A stretch of 64,000 nucleotides of DNA from Serratia fonticola. Its GTDB lineage: Bacteria > Pseudomonadota > Gammaproteobacteria > Enterobacterales > Enterobacteriaceae. The notes below the pieces were generated by a model, which worked only from the letters and a program-made list of their open reading frames with translations, ran no database searches and had not been told where the DNA came from. Every line of letters begins with the position of its first letter. The stretch's first letter is position 1. A program made the translations under genes and the position numbers. Below are positions 46,154 to 54,642 of the stretch, piece by piece. Location of the stretch: the NCBI RefSeq assembly GCF_006715025.1, contig NZ_VFMK01000001.1, positions 1,178,001 to 1,242,000 on the forward strand, in the 5' to 3' direction.

Positions 46154-47500
46154 ATGATGAGTAAGGATGACTTGACGGCACGGCCAGCGAATGACATGAA
46201 TAAAAGCGACGGTGGCAATATTAAAAATATTGCCCTGAATTCAGGTGACAAAATTAAATCGAATAAGAAAATATCCCATGAAGAAAAACGGGAGAAAGTT
46301 GAATCTGAAGATGTGCAGTTTATCAACGATCTTCAGGCCGCGCTGATTTCGCAAAGAACACCTTTCAGCATGATCATGTTGTATATCATTGCCCTGATCC
46401 TGATTGTGGCATTGGTATGGGCGCATTTTGCACGCGTTGAAGAAATTACCCGTGGTGATGGGAAAATTATTCCTGCCAGTCGTGAGCAGGTTATTCAGAG
46501 TCTGGAAGGCGGGATCCTGGAAGAGTTGAATGTTCGTGAAGGGGACGTGGTTGAAAAGGGGCAGGTATTGCTGAAGATGGACCCGACCCGAGCCGGTTCC
46601 AGCTATGGTGAATCACTCTCTAAAGTGTTGGGGCTTAAAGCGACTATCGCCCGTTTACGTGCACAATCCTACGATACCCCGCTGACGTTTCCGCCAGAGG
46701 TGTTGGCCGTGCCCAGCCTGGTTAAGGATGAAACCAAGGCTTACAACGCGCAATTGAAGACGTTGAACGAAAGCGTTGATGCGCTGAAAAAAAGCCTGTC
46801 TCTGGCTGAAGATGAAGTACAGCTCTCCGCGCCGTTAGCAAAGAAAGGGCTGGTTTCGGATGTGGAAATCTTACGCTTACGGCGGCAGGCGAATGAATTC
46901 CGTCTTCAGATTGCAGAACGAACCAACCGCTTTCGTTCCGATGCTAACAGCGAACTGAACAAGCAAGAATCGGAGCTGGCGCAGGCGGAGGAAATCATGC
47001 GTGGGCGGCAAGATATTATGACCAGAACCACCATTCTCGCGCCCGTAAGAGGCACGGTAAATAATATCCGGACGACGACTCGCGGTGGGGTTATTCAGCA
47101 AGGTGCAGAAATAATGACGGTTATTCCATTAGAGGATAACTTATTGGTGGAAGCCAAAATAAAGCCTTCGGATGTTGCTTTTATTCATCCCGGATTACCG
47201 GCTACCGTGAAAATAACAGCATATGACTATGCCATTTATGGCGGATTAAGCGGCGTGGTGGAGCATCTGAGCTCAGATACCTTGATTGACGAAGAGAAGG
47301 CTCGAACTGGGCGAGGGGACTCCACGTATTATCGCGTTTATATTCGGACCAATCAGGCCGCATTACATGTCAAGGATAAAACGTTTCCTATTATTCCAGG
47401 CATGGTCGCCAACGTGGAAATTAGAACAGGAGAAAAAACCATCCTGTCTTATCTGTTGAAGCCGGTATTAAAAGCACGAGAAGCATTCAGGGAGAGATAA
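46154..47500 (+). CDS. HlyD-family membrane fusion protein (LapC-like)
   Basis: This 448-residue periplasmic adaptor has a Lys-rich cytoplasmic N-terminal tail of about 70 residues, one membrane segment near 74-94 (MIMLYIIALILIVALVWAHF), biotinyl-lipoyl halves (SLEGGILEELNVREGDVVEKG; ILAPVRGTVNNI), a long helical hairpin and a C-terminal beta domain. It links the inner-membrane ABC protein to the outer-membrane channel. AAAAGGAA precedes the ATG, 47 bases after the ABC gene. Confidence 0.92.
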   Translation: MMSKDDLTARPANDMNKSDGGNIKNIALNSGDKIKSNKKISHEEKREKVESEDVQFINDLQAALISQRTPFSMIMLYIIALILIVALVWAHFARVEEITRGDGKIIPASREQVIQSLEGGILEELNVREGDVVEKGQVLLKMDPTRAGSSYGESLSKVLGLKATIARLRAQSYDTPLTFPPEVLAVPSLVKDETKAYNAQLKTLNESVDALKKSLSLAEDEVQLSAPLAKKGLVSDVEILRLRRQANEFRLQIAERTNRFRSDANSELNKQESELAQAEEIMRGRQDIMTRTTILAPVRGTVNNIRTTTRGGVIQQGAEIMTVIPLEDNLLVEAKIKPSDVAFIHPGLPATVKITAYDYAIYGGLSGVVEHLSSDTLIDEEKARTGRGDSTYYRVYIRTNQAALHVKDKTFPIIPGMVANVEIRTGEKTILSYLLKPVLKAREAFRER

Positions 47501-47504
47501 GACA

Positions 47505-49505
47505 GTGGCACGAAATAAATGTGAATTCCATCGGTTGACAGTGGCCACGGCAGTAGCGGTATGTTTACCCTTTTCTTCTTTGGCGGAGATTAACACACCT
47601 GTTTCAACGGATGCGGGGGCTGAAGCCTTGCAGCACATCACGGAGCAGGATATTGCCTCTTTGCCCCCGATGATTACGCAACAGCAATATGGCAGTCAGC
47701 ATGCGGTCGAGGCGCCTTCAGTGCTGCAGAGCATTGCTGCGATGGATAATATCGGGGAACCCGCGGTTGTCGAGCACCACGCCGAGGTGGCCCCAGTGCC
47801 ACAGGCTCAGTCTGCTCCGCTGATTGCACCACACAGTGAGGAAGCGAAAGTGGCTAACGCTGCTGGAACCCAGGTATTCGCCAAGAGTCTGGAAAATCCG
47901 GTAACGATAAAAACAACCGAAGCTCGCATTGTTACCACGCACATGGCAACGCCAGCGACGAACAATAATACCGAGGCGCCGGTGTTGGCCAAGAGTGGTC
48001 AGACATGGCAACCGGCTCAAAGCCATTCTGAGCCCGTATTAGTGGACCGCAAGCGCCTGGCCGCAACATTGAATCGTGCTGATACAGCTTTGCCAACAGG
48101 CAGATCCTCTGAGGCGGGTAAAGGAAGCAATCCGGCTGCATTGAAGAATAACCCTGATTTCTTCCCGCCAGTGCAGAAATATTACCAACCCGATCCCGCT
48201 TATAACAATGTGCGCTGGAATGGAGAGATTGACGGTGAAAGTGGCCAACGTACGCCTGTCAATGCAACACCGGCGTCTTTCAAAAGCCAACGAAATAGCG
48301 CATCACGCGCTTTCCTGCGCCAGATGGTTTCTTTGGCCCTGACGCACAGCCCTGAGATTCGCTCATCTGAGGCGGATGTATTAGCCGCAGGCTATCAGGT
48401 CGATCAGACCAAAGGCCAGCGCTGGCCGCAGGTACAGCTTGGGATCGCGACCCCCTTGTCCAACCAGGGGAGCAGCAATACCACACGTAACAATACTAAA
48501 ATCAGTGACACCAGTGGCTCAATCTCGGTGACGACGCCGATTTATGACTGGGGGAAAATCAGTAACCAGATTGATAGCGCCGAAGAGGGCGTGAACGCGG
48601 CGGTAAGCTCGCAAAATTACACCAAAGAGCAATTGGCCTATAGCACGATCTCGGAATTGATGAACCTGAGCCGCTATCAAGAGAACCGAGCGGTGGCGTT
48701 AGCCTATGTCGGGCGAATGAAACAGTTGGCCGATATGCTGGAACAGATCACCGCTGCCGATAAAGGGCGTGCCAGTGAATTTACTCAGGCCAAGGCCAAG
48801 CTGCTTTCGGCGCGGGCCAGCCTTGATGATATCGAACATCAGGTGAGCAGCAGCCGTATCAAATTGGTTCGTTTGCTGGGTATTGAGCCTAATATACCGG
48901 CGAATATTTCCTGGCAGGATTCGGTGATGCCCTCTTCGATGGCACTGGCCGCATTGAACAAAAATCCTAACTTGCTGAAGTTACAGGCGCAGGTAAAAGC
49001 AGCGGAATACGATGCAGAAAGCATTCAGGCCGCCAACTTGCCGCAGCTTAATTGGGTGGTATCAAAAAATACGGCGAAAGATATCAACGGCGATGAAACC
49101 GGTTGGTATACAGGATTAAACGTTCAATGGAATGCCTTCAGTGGCGGCTCACAAAAAGCGGCGCAGATGGCGGCCAGAGCCAAAGCGAATGGGGCACAGC
49201 AACAATATGAAGTGGCTTATCGCGACCTTGAGTATCAAATCAACAGCATGATCCAGACGCGTGACTCATCATTTATGCGTGCTGATGATTTCGACCGTTT
49301 GTCGGTGGAAACCGATCGGGTTAGGAAAATGTTCTATGACCAGTGGTATAACCTGGGTAAACGCACATTGTTAGATGTGCTGACGGCAGAGAATGATCAT
49401 TTTAATAATCAGCTGTCTGCGATTAACAATCGCTATGATGGTTATATTTCTAATATTAATGTCATCGCCAGCGCAGCCATGCTGCTTAGCTGGGTAGGTA
49501 AGTAA
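47505..49505 (+). CDS. TolC-family outer-membrane channel with long N-terminal extension
   Basis: This 666-residue protein has a signal peptide (ending SLAEI near residue 28), an Ala/Pro/Thr/Ser-rich periplasmic extension to about residue 265, then two TolC/OEP repeats (first from about 275, SLALTHSPEIRSSEADVLAAG). Known LapE/TolC channels are about 430-490 residues, so the extension is unusual. The GTG start at 47505 follows GGGAGAG and lies four bases after the HlyD stop. It completes the exporter. Confidence 0.9.
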   Translation: MARNKCEFHRLTVATAVAVCLPFSSLAEINTPVSTDAGAEALQHITEQDIASLPPMITQQQYGSQHAVEAPSVLQSIAAMDNIGEPAVVEHHAEVAPVPQAQSAPLIAPHSEEAKVANAAGTQVFAKSLENPVTIKTTEARIVTTHMATPATNNNTEAPVLAKSGQTWQPAQSHSEPVLVDRKRLAATLNRADTALPTGRSSEAGKGSNPAALKNNPDFFPPVQKYYQPDPAYNNVRWNGEIDGESGQRTPVNATPASFKSQRNSASRAFLRQMVSLALTHSPEIRSSEADVLAAGYQVDQTKGQRWPQVQLGIATPLSNQGSSNTTRNNTKISDTSGSISVTTPIYDWGKISNQIDSAEEGVNAAVSSQNYTKEQLAYSTISELMNLSRYQENRAVALAYVGRMKQLADMLEQITAADKGRASEFTQAKAKLLSARASLDDIEHQVSSSRIKLVRLLGIEPNIPANISWQDSVMPSSMALAALNKNPNLLKLQAQVKAAEYDAESIQAANLPQLNWVVSKNTAKDINGDETGWYTGLNVQWNAFSGGSQKAAQMAARAKANGAQQQYEVAYRDLEYQINSMIQTRDSSFMRADDFDRLSVETDRVRKMFYDQWYNLGKRTLLDVLTAENDHFNNQLSAINNRYDGYISNINVIASAAMLLSWVGK

Positions 49506-49616
49506 TAAGATAAAACGTATTCTGGGGCATAATGCTAAGCGATAACTTACCTTTCTGGGTAGGCTTACACTGACGTATCCGCCGGAAATACATTTACGCA
49601 GATAAGAGAGGATCCA

Positions 49617-50246
49617 ATGTATTCTGCTTTGGTTATTGATGACTACCCAGCAATACTCGTTGCGATTAAATCATTGTTGATGGAGTCACCTTCTTTTGAG
49701 AAGGTTTTTGTTGCCTCTAACAGCAAGCAAAGTCTGGATATTCTGAAGAAAAATGCGATCGACTTGGTGATTATGGATATTGAGCTGCAAGGTGATGACG
49801 GTTTTTTACTGTTGAAAAAAATAAAAAGAGATTTCCCAGCCATTAAATCGCTTTTCTTCTCATCTAAAAATGAATCGATCTACTCACTGCGTGCGCTTGA
49901 GGTCAAAGCCAACGGCTTTATTAGTAAAGATCGAGAACTGAAGGAGATACTGTTTGCTGCAGAGCACGTGTTAAACGGGTATCTTTTTTTTCCTTCGGAC
50001 ATCCTGAGCAGTATTCCTGGCGTGGCCACCCACGGAGAACACTCTGAGCCTTCCCATTCGTTAACAGCGAGAGAGGTCAGCGTGCTGAGTTATTTAATTA
50101 AAGGCTATAAAAACAAAGAGATAGCTCAAATGCTGTTTATCAGTAGTAAGACTGTCAGTACGTATAAGACTCGTATTATGACCAAGCTGGGAGTGAAATC
50201 AGTGATTGAAATGGCCAACTATGCCGCTAAGAATAATTTATTATGA
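49617..50246 (+). CDS. FimZ/BvgA-like response regulator
   Basis: This 209-residue protein has a full receiver domain: acidic residues in LVIDDYP near 8, the phospho-acceptor in VIMDIELQGDDGF (about D54), FFSSKNES and the conserved lysine in ISKD. A C-terminal LuxR-type helix-turn-helix follows (LTAREVSVLSYLIKGYKNKEI, KTVSTYKTRIMTKLG). Blocks such as LLLKKIKRDFPAIK and the NGYLFFPSDIL end resemble FimZ, the activator of type 1 fimbriae in Salmonella. It follows the exporter operon by 111 bases on the same strand. No histidine kinase gene is visible nearby. Confidence 0.85.
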   Translation: MYSALVIDDYPAILVAIKSLLMESPSFEKVFVASNSKQSLDILKKNAIDLVIMDIELQGDDGFLLLKKIKRDFPAIKSLFFSSKNESIYSLRALEVKANGFISKDRELKEILFAAEHVLNGYLFFPSDILSSIPGVATHGEHSEPSHSLTAREVSVLSYLIKGYKNKEIAQMLFISSKTVSTYKTRIMTKLGVKSVIEMANYAAKNNLL

Positions 50247-50393
50247 CGGGCTGGCTTTGCCTTGGCATGATGTGAATATATGGATTTTATCTCTGTGTAA
50301 TATGAGTTTTTCTACAAGAAATTTTCTTATTTTTATTGGTTGTTGTTGATTAAAATAAAGCATGGGTATGCATAAGCTATCAATGGAATTGAT

Positions 50394-51005
50394 ATGAATA
50401 GAATAACAAATAAATCTGTCAATGTACTACTTGTTACTTCATGTTCCTTTACTGAATTGGCGGTCAAGACCCTTCTGGACAGTTTGCAGGCATCATTGAG
50501 CAAACCATTGAATATTGCGCCTAATGAGTACTACGAAAGGAATAATATTACATTGGACTTTATCATTTGTGCTGGCGATCTCTTCAATGAAATGAGTTTA
50601 CACAGCATTGCCAAGATAAAGGCGGCGTTGAAGCATTCTCATTTCTCTACGAAGATGGTATTCATTACTTCCAGGCAGAGGTTTTCACTGAGTTACTTCA
50701 TTTCAATCTTGTGTCGGAAAGAGTGCTATTGTATCGCTATCGATCAAAGCGTAGAAAAGATGATCTTGACGCTGGAGCCCGTTTTTACCCAGTCTGATGT
50801 TTTCAACCCCCCCCCACGTAACGCGCATCTGACCACGAGAGAAAAAGAGATTATCATTGGGCTAATCAAGCAAGTTAAACCTATCTATTTATCAAAAAGA
50901 TATGCTGTAGATCAGAAAACGATAAGCGCACATAAGATGAATGCATTGAGGAAATTGAATGTTGAGCGATTATCGGAAATTATCAGTCTGAATGTCTTGA
51001 CTTGA
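50394..51005 (+). CDS. LuxR-type regulator without receiver motifs
   Basis: This 203-residue protein has an N-terminal alpha/beta domain lacking receiver acidic residues and a C-terminal helix-turn-helix at about 143-198 (LTTREKEIIIGLIKQVKP, KTISAHKMNALRKLN). AT-rich upstream sequence and AT-biased codons contrast with the exporter genes. Its target is unknown; position suggests adhesin or fimbrial control. Confidence 0.7.
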   Translation: MNRITNKSVNVLLVTSCSFTELAVKTLLDSLQASLSKPLNIAPNEYYERNNITLDFIICAGDLFNEMSLHSIAKIKAALKHSHFSTKMVFITSRQRFSLSYFISILCRKECYCIAIDQSVEKMILTLEPVFTQSDVFNPPPRNAHLTTREKEIIIGLIKQVKPIYLSKRYAVDQKTISAHKMNALRKLNVERLSEIISLNVLT

Positions 51006-51035
51006 TTATATTTACTGTTATCCCCATAAATAATC

Positions 51036-51122
51036 GACGTTGCCATCAAGGTGGCAAGGCCGTAACAAATCCGTCAGGGACAGATTTGTACAGGTGCAGC
51101 TTCAAGTATGACGGGGACATAT
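51036..51122. repeat. dispersed palindromic intergenic element
   Basis: It contains hairpins TTGCCA/TGGCAA (51040-51057) and ACAAATCCGT/ACAGATTTGT (51065-51089, one mismatch), then AGCTTCAAGTATGACG. The complement of the last part recalls a CGTCATACTTCAAGTTGCA-like repeat that I have seen often between genes of Serratia and relatives. The rest of 51006-51411 shows no gene. Confidence 0.5.
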
Positions 51123-51411
51123 CCAGTTTTTTAAATGTGGGAATAGCGGCTTGATATCGAGGCAAATTGTTTTTCAGCCAAGCGAGCTTTTTCTCCGGAC
51201 TTGGAGAGGTTAAACCGATCCGTTGTGATTGCCGTCATGATGCCACGCAGCGTTGAGCCAATGCGTAAGCAGGGACAGGTCGATATTTTGTTACCCAGGG
51301 GATAGCTCTAAACCCTCAATGTCCATCTGGCGATGCATGCGGCTGAGCACATCAGACCGGCGTAAACCGTTATCGCCTGATATGCCAGCTAGCCGCAAAG
51401 CAGGGAGGGTA

Positions 51412-52188
51412 TCACGTAACGATTGGTTCAGGTTGGTCCAGAGGTCCGGCTTGTTTTTGTCTGGGTGAGGGCGAATACGCGTGGTTTGTTTGTCGCCCCA
51501 CCGATTGCGTTGGTAATAAGGAACGATTTTCGGCAGGCATCTTTGGCAGCGAAGGCCATATTTGCCGTGTTGCCAATGAGCGTTCGTTTAAATAATCCCC
51601 CCCTCCCTCAAGAAGCCAGCGGTACAGTTCCTGGTTAGATCTGAAATTCAGCTTGCGCATAGCGCTCTGTTTGTGCGCGTTAGCCGTCTTATTGCTGATC
51701 TGTAAATACTCCCCCGTAACCCGCCCGTTCATGCCCCGACGTATGCACCATAAGACTTCTTCTTCCCGTAGCGTTAACGGGGATAGGCAGGTGCAGCTGC
51801 GGCTGGATGTTAACGGTGAGAGCGGGGGCGAAAACAGTGCACTGTCCAACAGATCATACAGGGCGAACAAAGACTGGTGGCGGTAAAATGTATTCGCCTG
51901 ACATTTCTCGCATTTGAACCTTGATTTAAAAGTGCTTTTGTTATGCCCTGGTTCTTTGATAAAGAATACCAGCGGGCGATGGTTTCGCTGGTGTAACCAG
52001 TAAAGCCATGGGGAACTGCTGACGAGATCCCCTAAGAAAATGATGTCGATGCGGCTGTCAATCTGTGTCTTTTCAAGCAGATGTATGTCCTGCTGGCGAG
52101 CCTGAAAAAAAGACTGTAGCCCCAAGCGCAGGCCATAGGAAAAATAACGGTCAGCATCAACGATCAGGATGGAAAGTGGCGTTGCCAT
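51412..52188 (-). CDS. LuxR-type regulator with CxxC motif and C-terminal tail
   Basis: This 258-residue protein starts LSILIVDADRYFSYGLRLGL, resembling a receiver but lacking a clear phospho-acceptor. A CEKC motif follows near residue 93, then the helix-turn-helix at about 139-195 (LTLREEEVLWCIRRGMNG, KTANAHKQSAMRKLN). A Pro/Ser-rich tail of about 55 residues extends beyond the usual end. It is homologous in its HTH to the regulator at 18207. It is transcribed opposite to the neighbouring regulator. Confidence 0.72.
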   Translation of the reverse strand: MATPLSILIVDADRYFSYGLRLGLQSFFQARQQDIHLLEKTQIDSRIDIIFLGDLVSSSPWLYWLHQRNHRPLVFFIKEPGHNKSTFKSRFKCEKCQANTFYRHQSLFALYDLLDSALFSPPLSPLTSSRSCTCLSPLTLREEEVLWCIRRGMNGRVTGEYLQISNKTANAHKQSAMRKLNFRSNQELYRWLLEGGGDYLNERSLATRQIWPSLPKMPAENRSLLPTQSVGRQTNHAYSPSPRQKQAGPLDQPEPIVT

Positions 52189-52309
52189 GGCATAGAGTCC
52201 TTTCTATCAAGAGGTCTGTGCTACGTTAATCGGATAGACAGACGCAGTGATGGATAAGTATTAGCGTAAAATAGAGATAAAACAGAAATCAGAAGAACCA
52301 TGAATGTAT

Positions 52310-52630
52310 TTAGCCCTCTGCGGCAACAGACTGCGCTACTCTTTTTTCATGTTGCTTCGCTAATTGGGGTGAATCTGCAACATACCAGCGTAAGCTGTTA
52401 TTTAGGGGGGTGGGGGTAACATAAGCTTGTTTATTTTCAACCAACCTCAGCAGATAGTAACGAGCGAGGTAAATCGTCATTTCGCAGTATTCCGCGATCT
52501 CTCGTGTCTTGGGCCATTGTGTTTGTGGTGGGATGGTAGTGTGATGAGTGTCATGCTTGCATAGGTCCTGTAAGGCAATCAGCACATTATTAAGTTGTTT
52601 TTCTCTTTCTTTATTGCTGTGATAAGACAT
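52310..52630 (-). CDS. PapI/FaeA-like fimbrial regulator
   Basis: This 106-residue winged-helix protein has the core TREIAEYCEMTIYLARYYLL, which lines up with the TAEIAEAL...YQARYYLLLL block of PapI; RWYV follows as in PapI's YWFL. PapI-type proteins act with Lrp at Dam-sensitive sites to switch pap-like operons. AGGAGG precedes the ATG at ideal spacing. It is divergent from fimbrial cluster 2, as papI is from papBA. It has a longer N-terminal and C-terminal part than PapI (about 77 residues). Confidence 0.8.
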   Translation of the reverse strand: MSYHSNKEREKQLNNVLIALQDLCKHDTHHTTIPPQTQWPKTREIAEYCEMTIYLARYYLLRLVENKQAYVTPTPLNNSLRWYVADSPQLAKQHEKRVAQSVAAEG

Positions 52631-52815
52631 TTCACTACCTCCTTTTAATGTGTCTTGGTACTCTTTCTTGGATATGAAATAAGCTTACCCTGCTAATTTT
52701 ACTCAGTGCTAGCAAGGGAGTGCGGTCGGAATCGAGCCATTCCTTTTCCATTCACATGGGGCAGCAATCCGCCACACTAAGCTACCATGGACTATTGTTT
52801 TGTAAAAATGAAAAT

Positions 52816-52849
52816 CACGATCAATGAGATCGTGTTTAAGCTTTTTTTT
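52816..52849 (+). terminator. terminator-like hairpin in the papI-fimbria intergenic region
   Basis: CACGATC/GATCGTG with a five-base loop is followed, after seven bases, by eight T residues. No plus-strand gene precedes it. The only two GATC (Dam) sites I found in 52640-53383 lie inside this stem, nine bases apart. Confidence 0.5.
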
Positions 52850-52866
52850 AGCATAAAATTCTAATT

Positions 52867-52903
52867 AATCCTATTTTGCGACCGCAGTGGTCGAATTAGG
52901 ATT
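52867..52903. promoter_or_regulatory. nested palindrome upstream of fimbrial cluster 2
   Basis: AATCCTA and TAGGATT arms enclose an inner CGACC/GGTCG stem with a five-base loop. It could be a protein-binding palindrome or an RNA hairpin. It lies about 480 bases before the major pilin. Confidence 0.55.
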
Positions 52904-53383
52904 ATTCTGTTATAAAAATAAGGTTTTTATGGCGAAATTGCGTTATTTAGAAAAAATACTTTCAAAGTTCAGGGGCGTTTGCAATAATTTTTTCGCGACA
53001 GGAGAGGGAGGAGTCTGATGGAACAGTCTAAGGTGTTTCTGGCTATAAATATGACTGCACTCGACATGTAGGCTGAGGTGCTGTTTTTTTTATGGTTGAA
53101 AATCTTATTTATCAAGGCTGTCGTGCTGGATTCATTTAACTAATTCGCTTTATTCATTGGATGAGGCGCCGGGGAAGTATTATTTTCCCTGGTCAGCTAC
53201 CCCCCTTCGCACATAAAGGGGAAGGAAAAGGATGCCTTCTTTTATCTCAAATGAAAGGATGCTGCCTGATATATCAATCACTGTCTTAATAAAACTGTGC
53301 CGCGTTGGTCGGTATGGGGTTTTATTACGCCGGAAAATATATCTGGATTTCTCGTTAATTAACGTTTTAAGGATAAAGAAAAC
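52904..53383 (+). promoter_or_regulatory. leader region of fimbrial cluster 2
   Basis: No gene. A CCCCTT/AAGGGG hairpin lies at 53202-53221 and a weaker GGGAA/TTCCC one just before it. AAGGATAAAG before 53384 is the ribosome site. Long leaders like this are common before major pilin genes. Confidence 0.45.
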
Positions 53384-53917
53384 ATGAAACTGACTAACAT
53401 TGCGCTGGCTACGGTTCTGTCTCTGGGGATGGTTTCTCTGGCAAATGCTGATGCAGGTTCGGGCAAGGTGAATTTCACCGGTAAAATCATTGATGCGCCA
53501 TGTTCCATCGCGCCAGAAAGCCTTGATCAGAGTAAAAGCTTTGGGCAGGTAGCGAATGTAGCGTTGGTAAACGGTGGCCGCTCCGATGTGTTGAAATTTG
53601 ATATCAAACTGCAAGGTTGCGATATCACCAGTAAGAACAAGGTACAAGTGACCTTTGCTGGTCCAAATGGTGGCGCAACGGGCAACACTAATACCCTGCT
53701 GGGAATCACCGGTGCTCACGGGGCAAGTATTGCCATGTACGACGGTTCTAACCAGCCGATCACCCTGGGGACCGCCACCACCGTCCAGAATCTGCTGGCC
53801 GGTGCTAACACGTTGAGTTTCTCAGCCTATCTGCAAGGGCACGCTGATACTACGTTGAGTGATATCGAGGAAGGTGACTTCACTTCAACGACCAACTTTA
53901 CGCTGGCATACAACTAA
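53384..53917 (+). CDS. fimbrial cluster 2 major pilin (MrpA/PapA-like)
   Basis: This 177-residue pilin has a signal peptide ending LANA (about 22), cysteines in DAPCSI and LQGCDI, and a C-terminal TNFTLAYN. It is similar to the cluster 1 pilin across the first 60 mature residues and the C terminus, and differs in the central surface-exposed loop, as expected for antigenically divergent paralogues. It heads the second eight-gene operon. Confidence 0.92.
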   Translation: MKLTNIALATVLSLGMVSLANADAGSGKVNFTGKIIDAPCSIAPESLDQSKSFGQVANVALVNGGRSDVLKFDIKLQGCDITSKNKVQVTFAGPNGGATGNTNTLLGITGAHGASIAMYDGSNQPITLGTATTVQNLLAGANTLSFSAYLQGHADTTLSDIEEGDFTSTTNFTLAYN

Positions 53918-53928
53918 AAGTGAATGTG

Positions 53929-53957
53929 GCTGCATGCGGTTTCTGCATGCAGCTTTT
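53929..53957 (+). terminator. intercistronic hairpin after the major pilin, cluster 2
   Basis: GCTGCATGC/GCATGCAGC is a 9-bp perfect stem with a seven-base loop, followed by TTTT. It begins 12 bases after the pilin stop. It matches in position, and in its GCATGC core, the hairpin at 10687. Confidence 0.7.
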
Positions 53958-53985
53958 GCTTTCCTTGCCTATTAGGGAGCCAGAG

Positions 53986-54519
53986 ATGTCAGGGAATACA
54001 TTGACTTCCACCATGCTGTTTTTACTGGCGGGTACTGTTGCCTCGTTGCCTGCACTGGCGGGTAGCCGGCTAAACATGAACGGGGCCATCGTAGCGACTG
54101 CTTGTGACATCGATACCAAAAGCCGTGACCAGACCATTGAGATGGGGACGTTGCCCTACGATCAGATTGTCAGTAACAGTCAGGCATTGGCACGCCCTTT
54201 TAGTATTAGCCTGGTGAACTGCACGCTGAAGCATACCAGCGACGCTATTCTGGGGAGTCAGCACTTTAGGGTGACGTTTCATGGCCGCGATGAGGATGGA
54301 CATTTCGGGGTTGAAGGTGAGGCGCGTGGCGTGGCGCTGGCGTTGAGCGATGCGCAGGGTAATGAAGCCGCGCCAGGTCAAGAACTGCCACCGCAGACGC
54401 CAGTATTGCACGCCAAGGAAATGCGGCTGCACTACATCGCCCGTATGGTGAGCAACCACCAGCCGCTACAGACAGGCAACTACAGTGCCCTGGTGCGCTA
54501 TCAGTTGGAGTATCACTGA
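53986..54519 (+). CDS. fimbrial cluster 2 anchor/terminator subunit (MrpB/PapH-like)
   Basis: This subunit of about 177 residues has a signal peptide ending PALAG, cysteines in ATACDI and LVNCTL, and ends VRYQLEYH. The frame is open from a GTG at 53920, but that start lies inside the hairpin; ATG 53986 follows AGGGAG and opens the signal peptide. By position and sequence it matches the cluster 1 protein (DQTI-IG/MG, LPxxxIVxN). It probably ends rod growth. Confidence 0.85.
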   Translation: MSGNTLTSTMLFLLAGTVASLPALAGSRLNMNGAIVATACDIDTKSRDQTIEMGTLPYDQIVSNSQALARPFSISLVNCTLKHTSDAILGSQHFRVTFHGRDEDGHFGVEGEARGVALALSDAQGNEAAPGQELPPQTPVLHAKEMRLHYIARMVSNHQPLQTGNYSALVRYQLEYH

Positions 54520-54642
54520 GCCGTTCGCTGACGTGATGATGGAGTGTCAGCGCGTCAAGATAGATTTACTTCCCCGGCAGGGTATTCCCTTTAATAACAA
54601 CCATAACGTCCGGGAAAGTTATTAACGCATAAAGGTCAATGG

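Noticed and set aside
51253..51886. Plus-strand frames opposite the regulator at 51412
   Set aside because: Arginine/serine-rich shadow translations without ribosome sites, antisense to a clear HTH protein.
52719..52795. tRNA-like pattern on the minus strand (GGCTCGATTCC resembling a T-loop)
   Set aside because: Acceptor and D stems do not pair and no standard anticodon arm forms. At best it is a relic; the plus-strand pairing in the same segment is reported as a candidate RNA instead.
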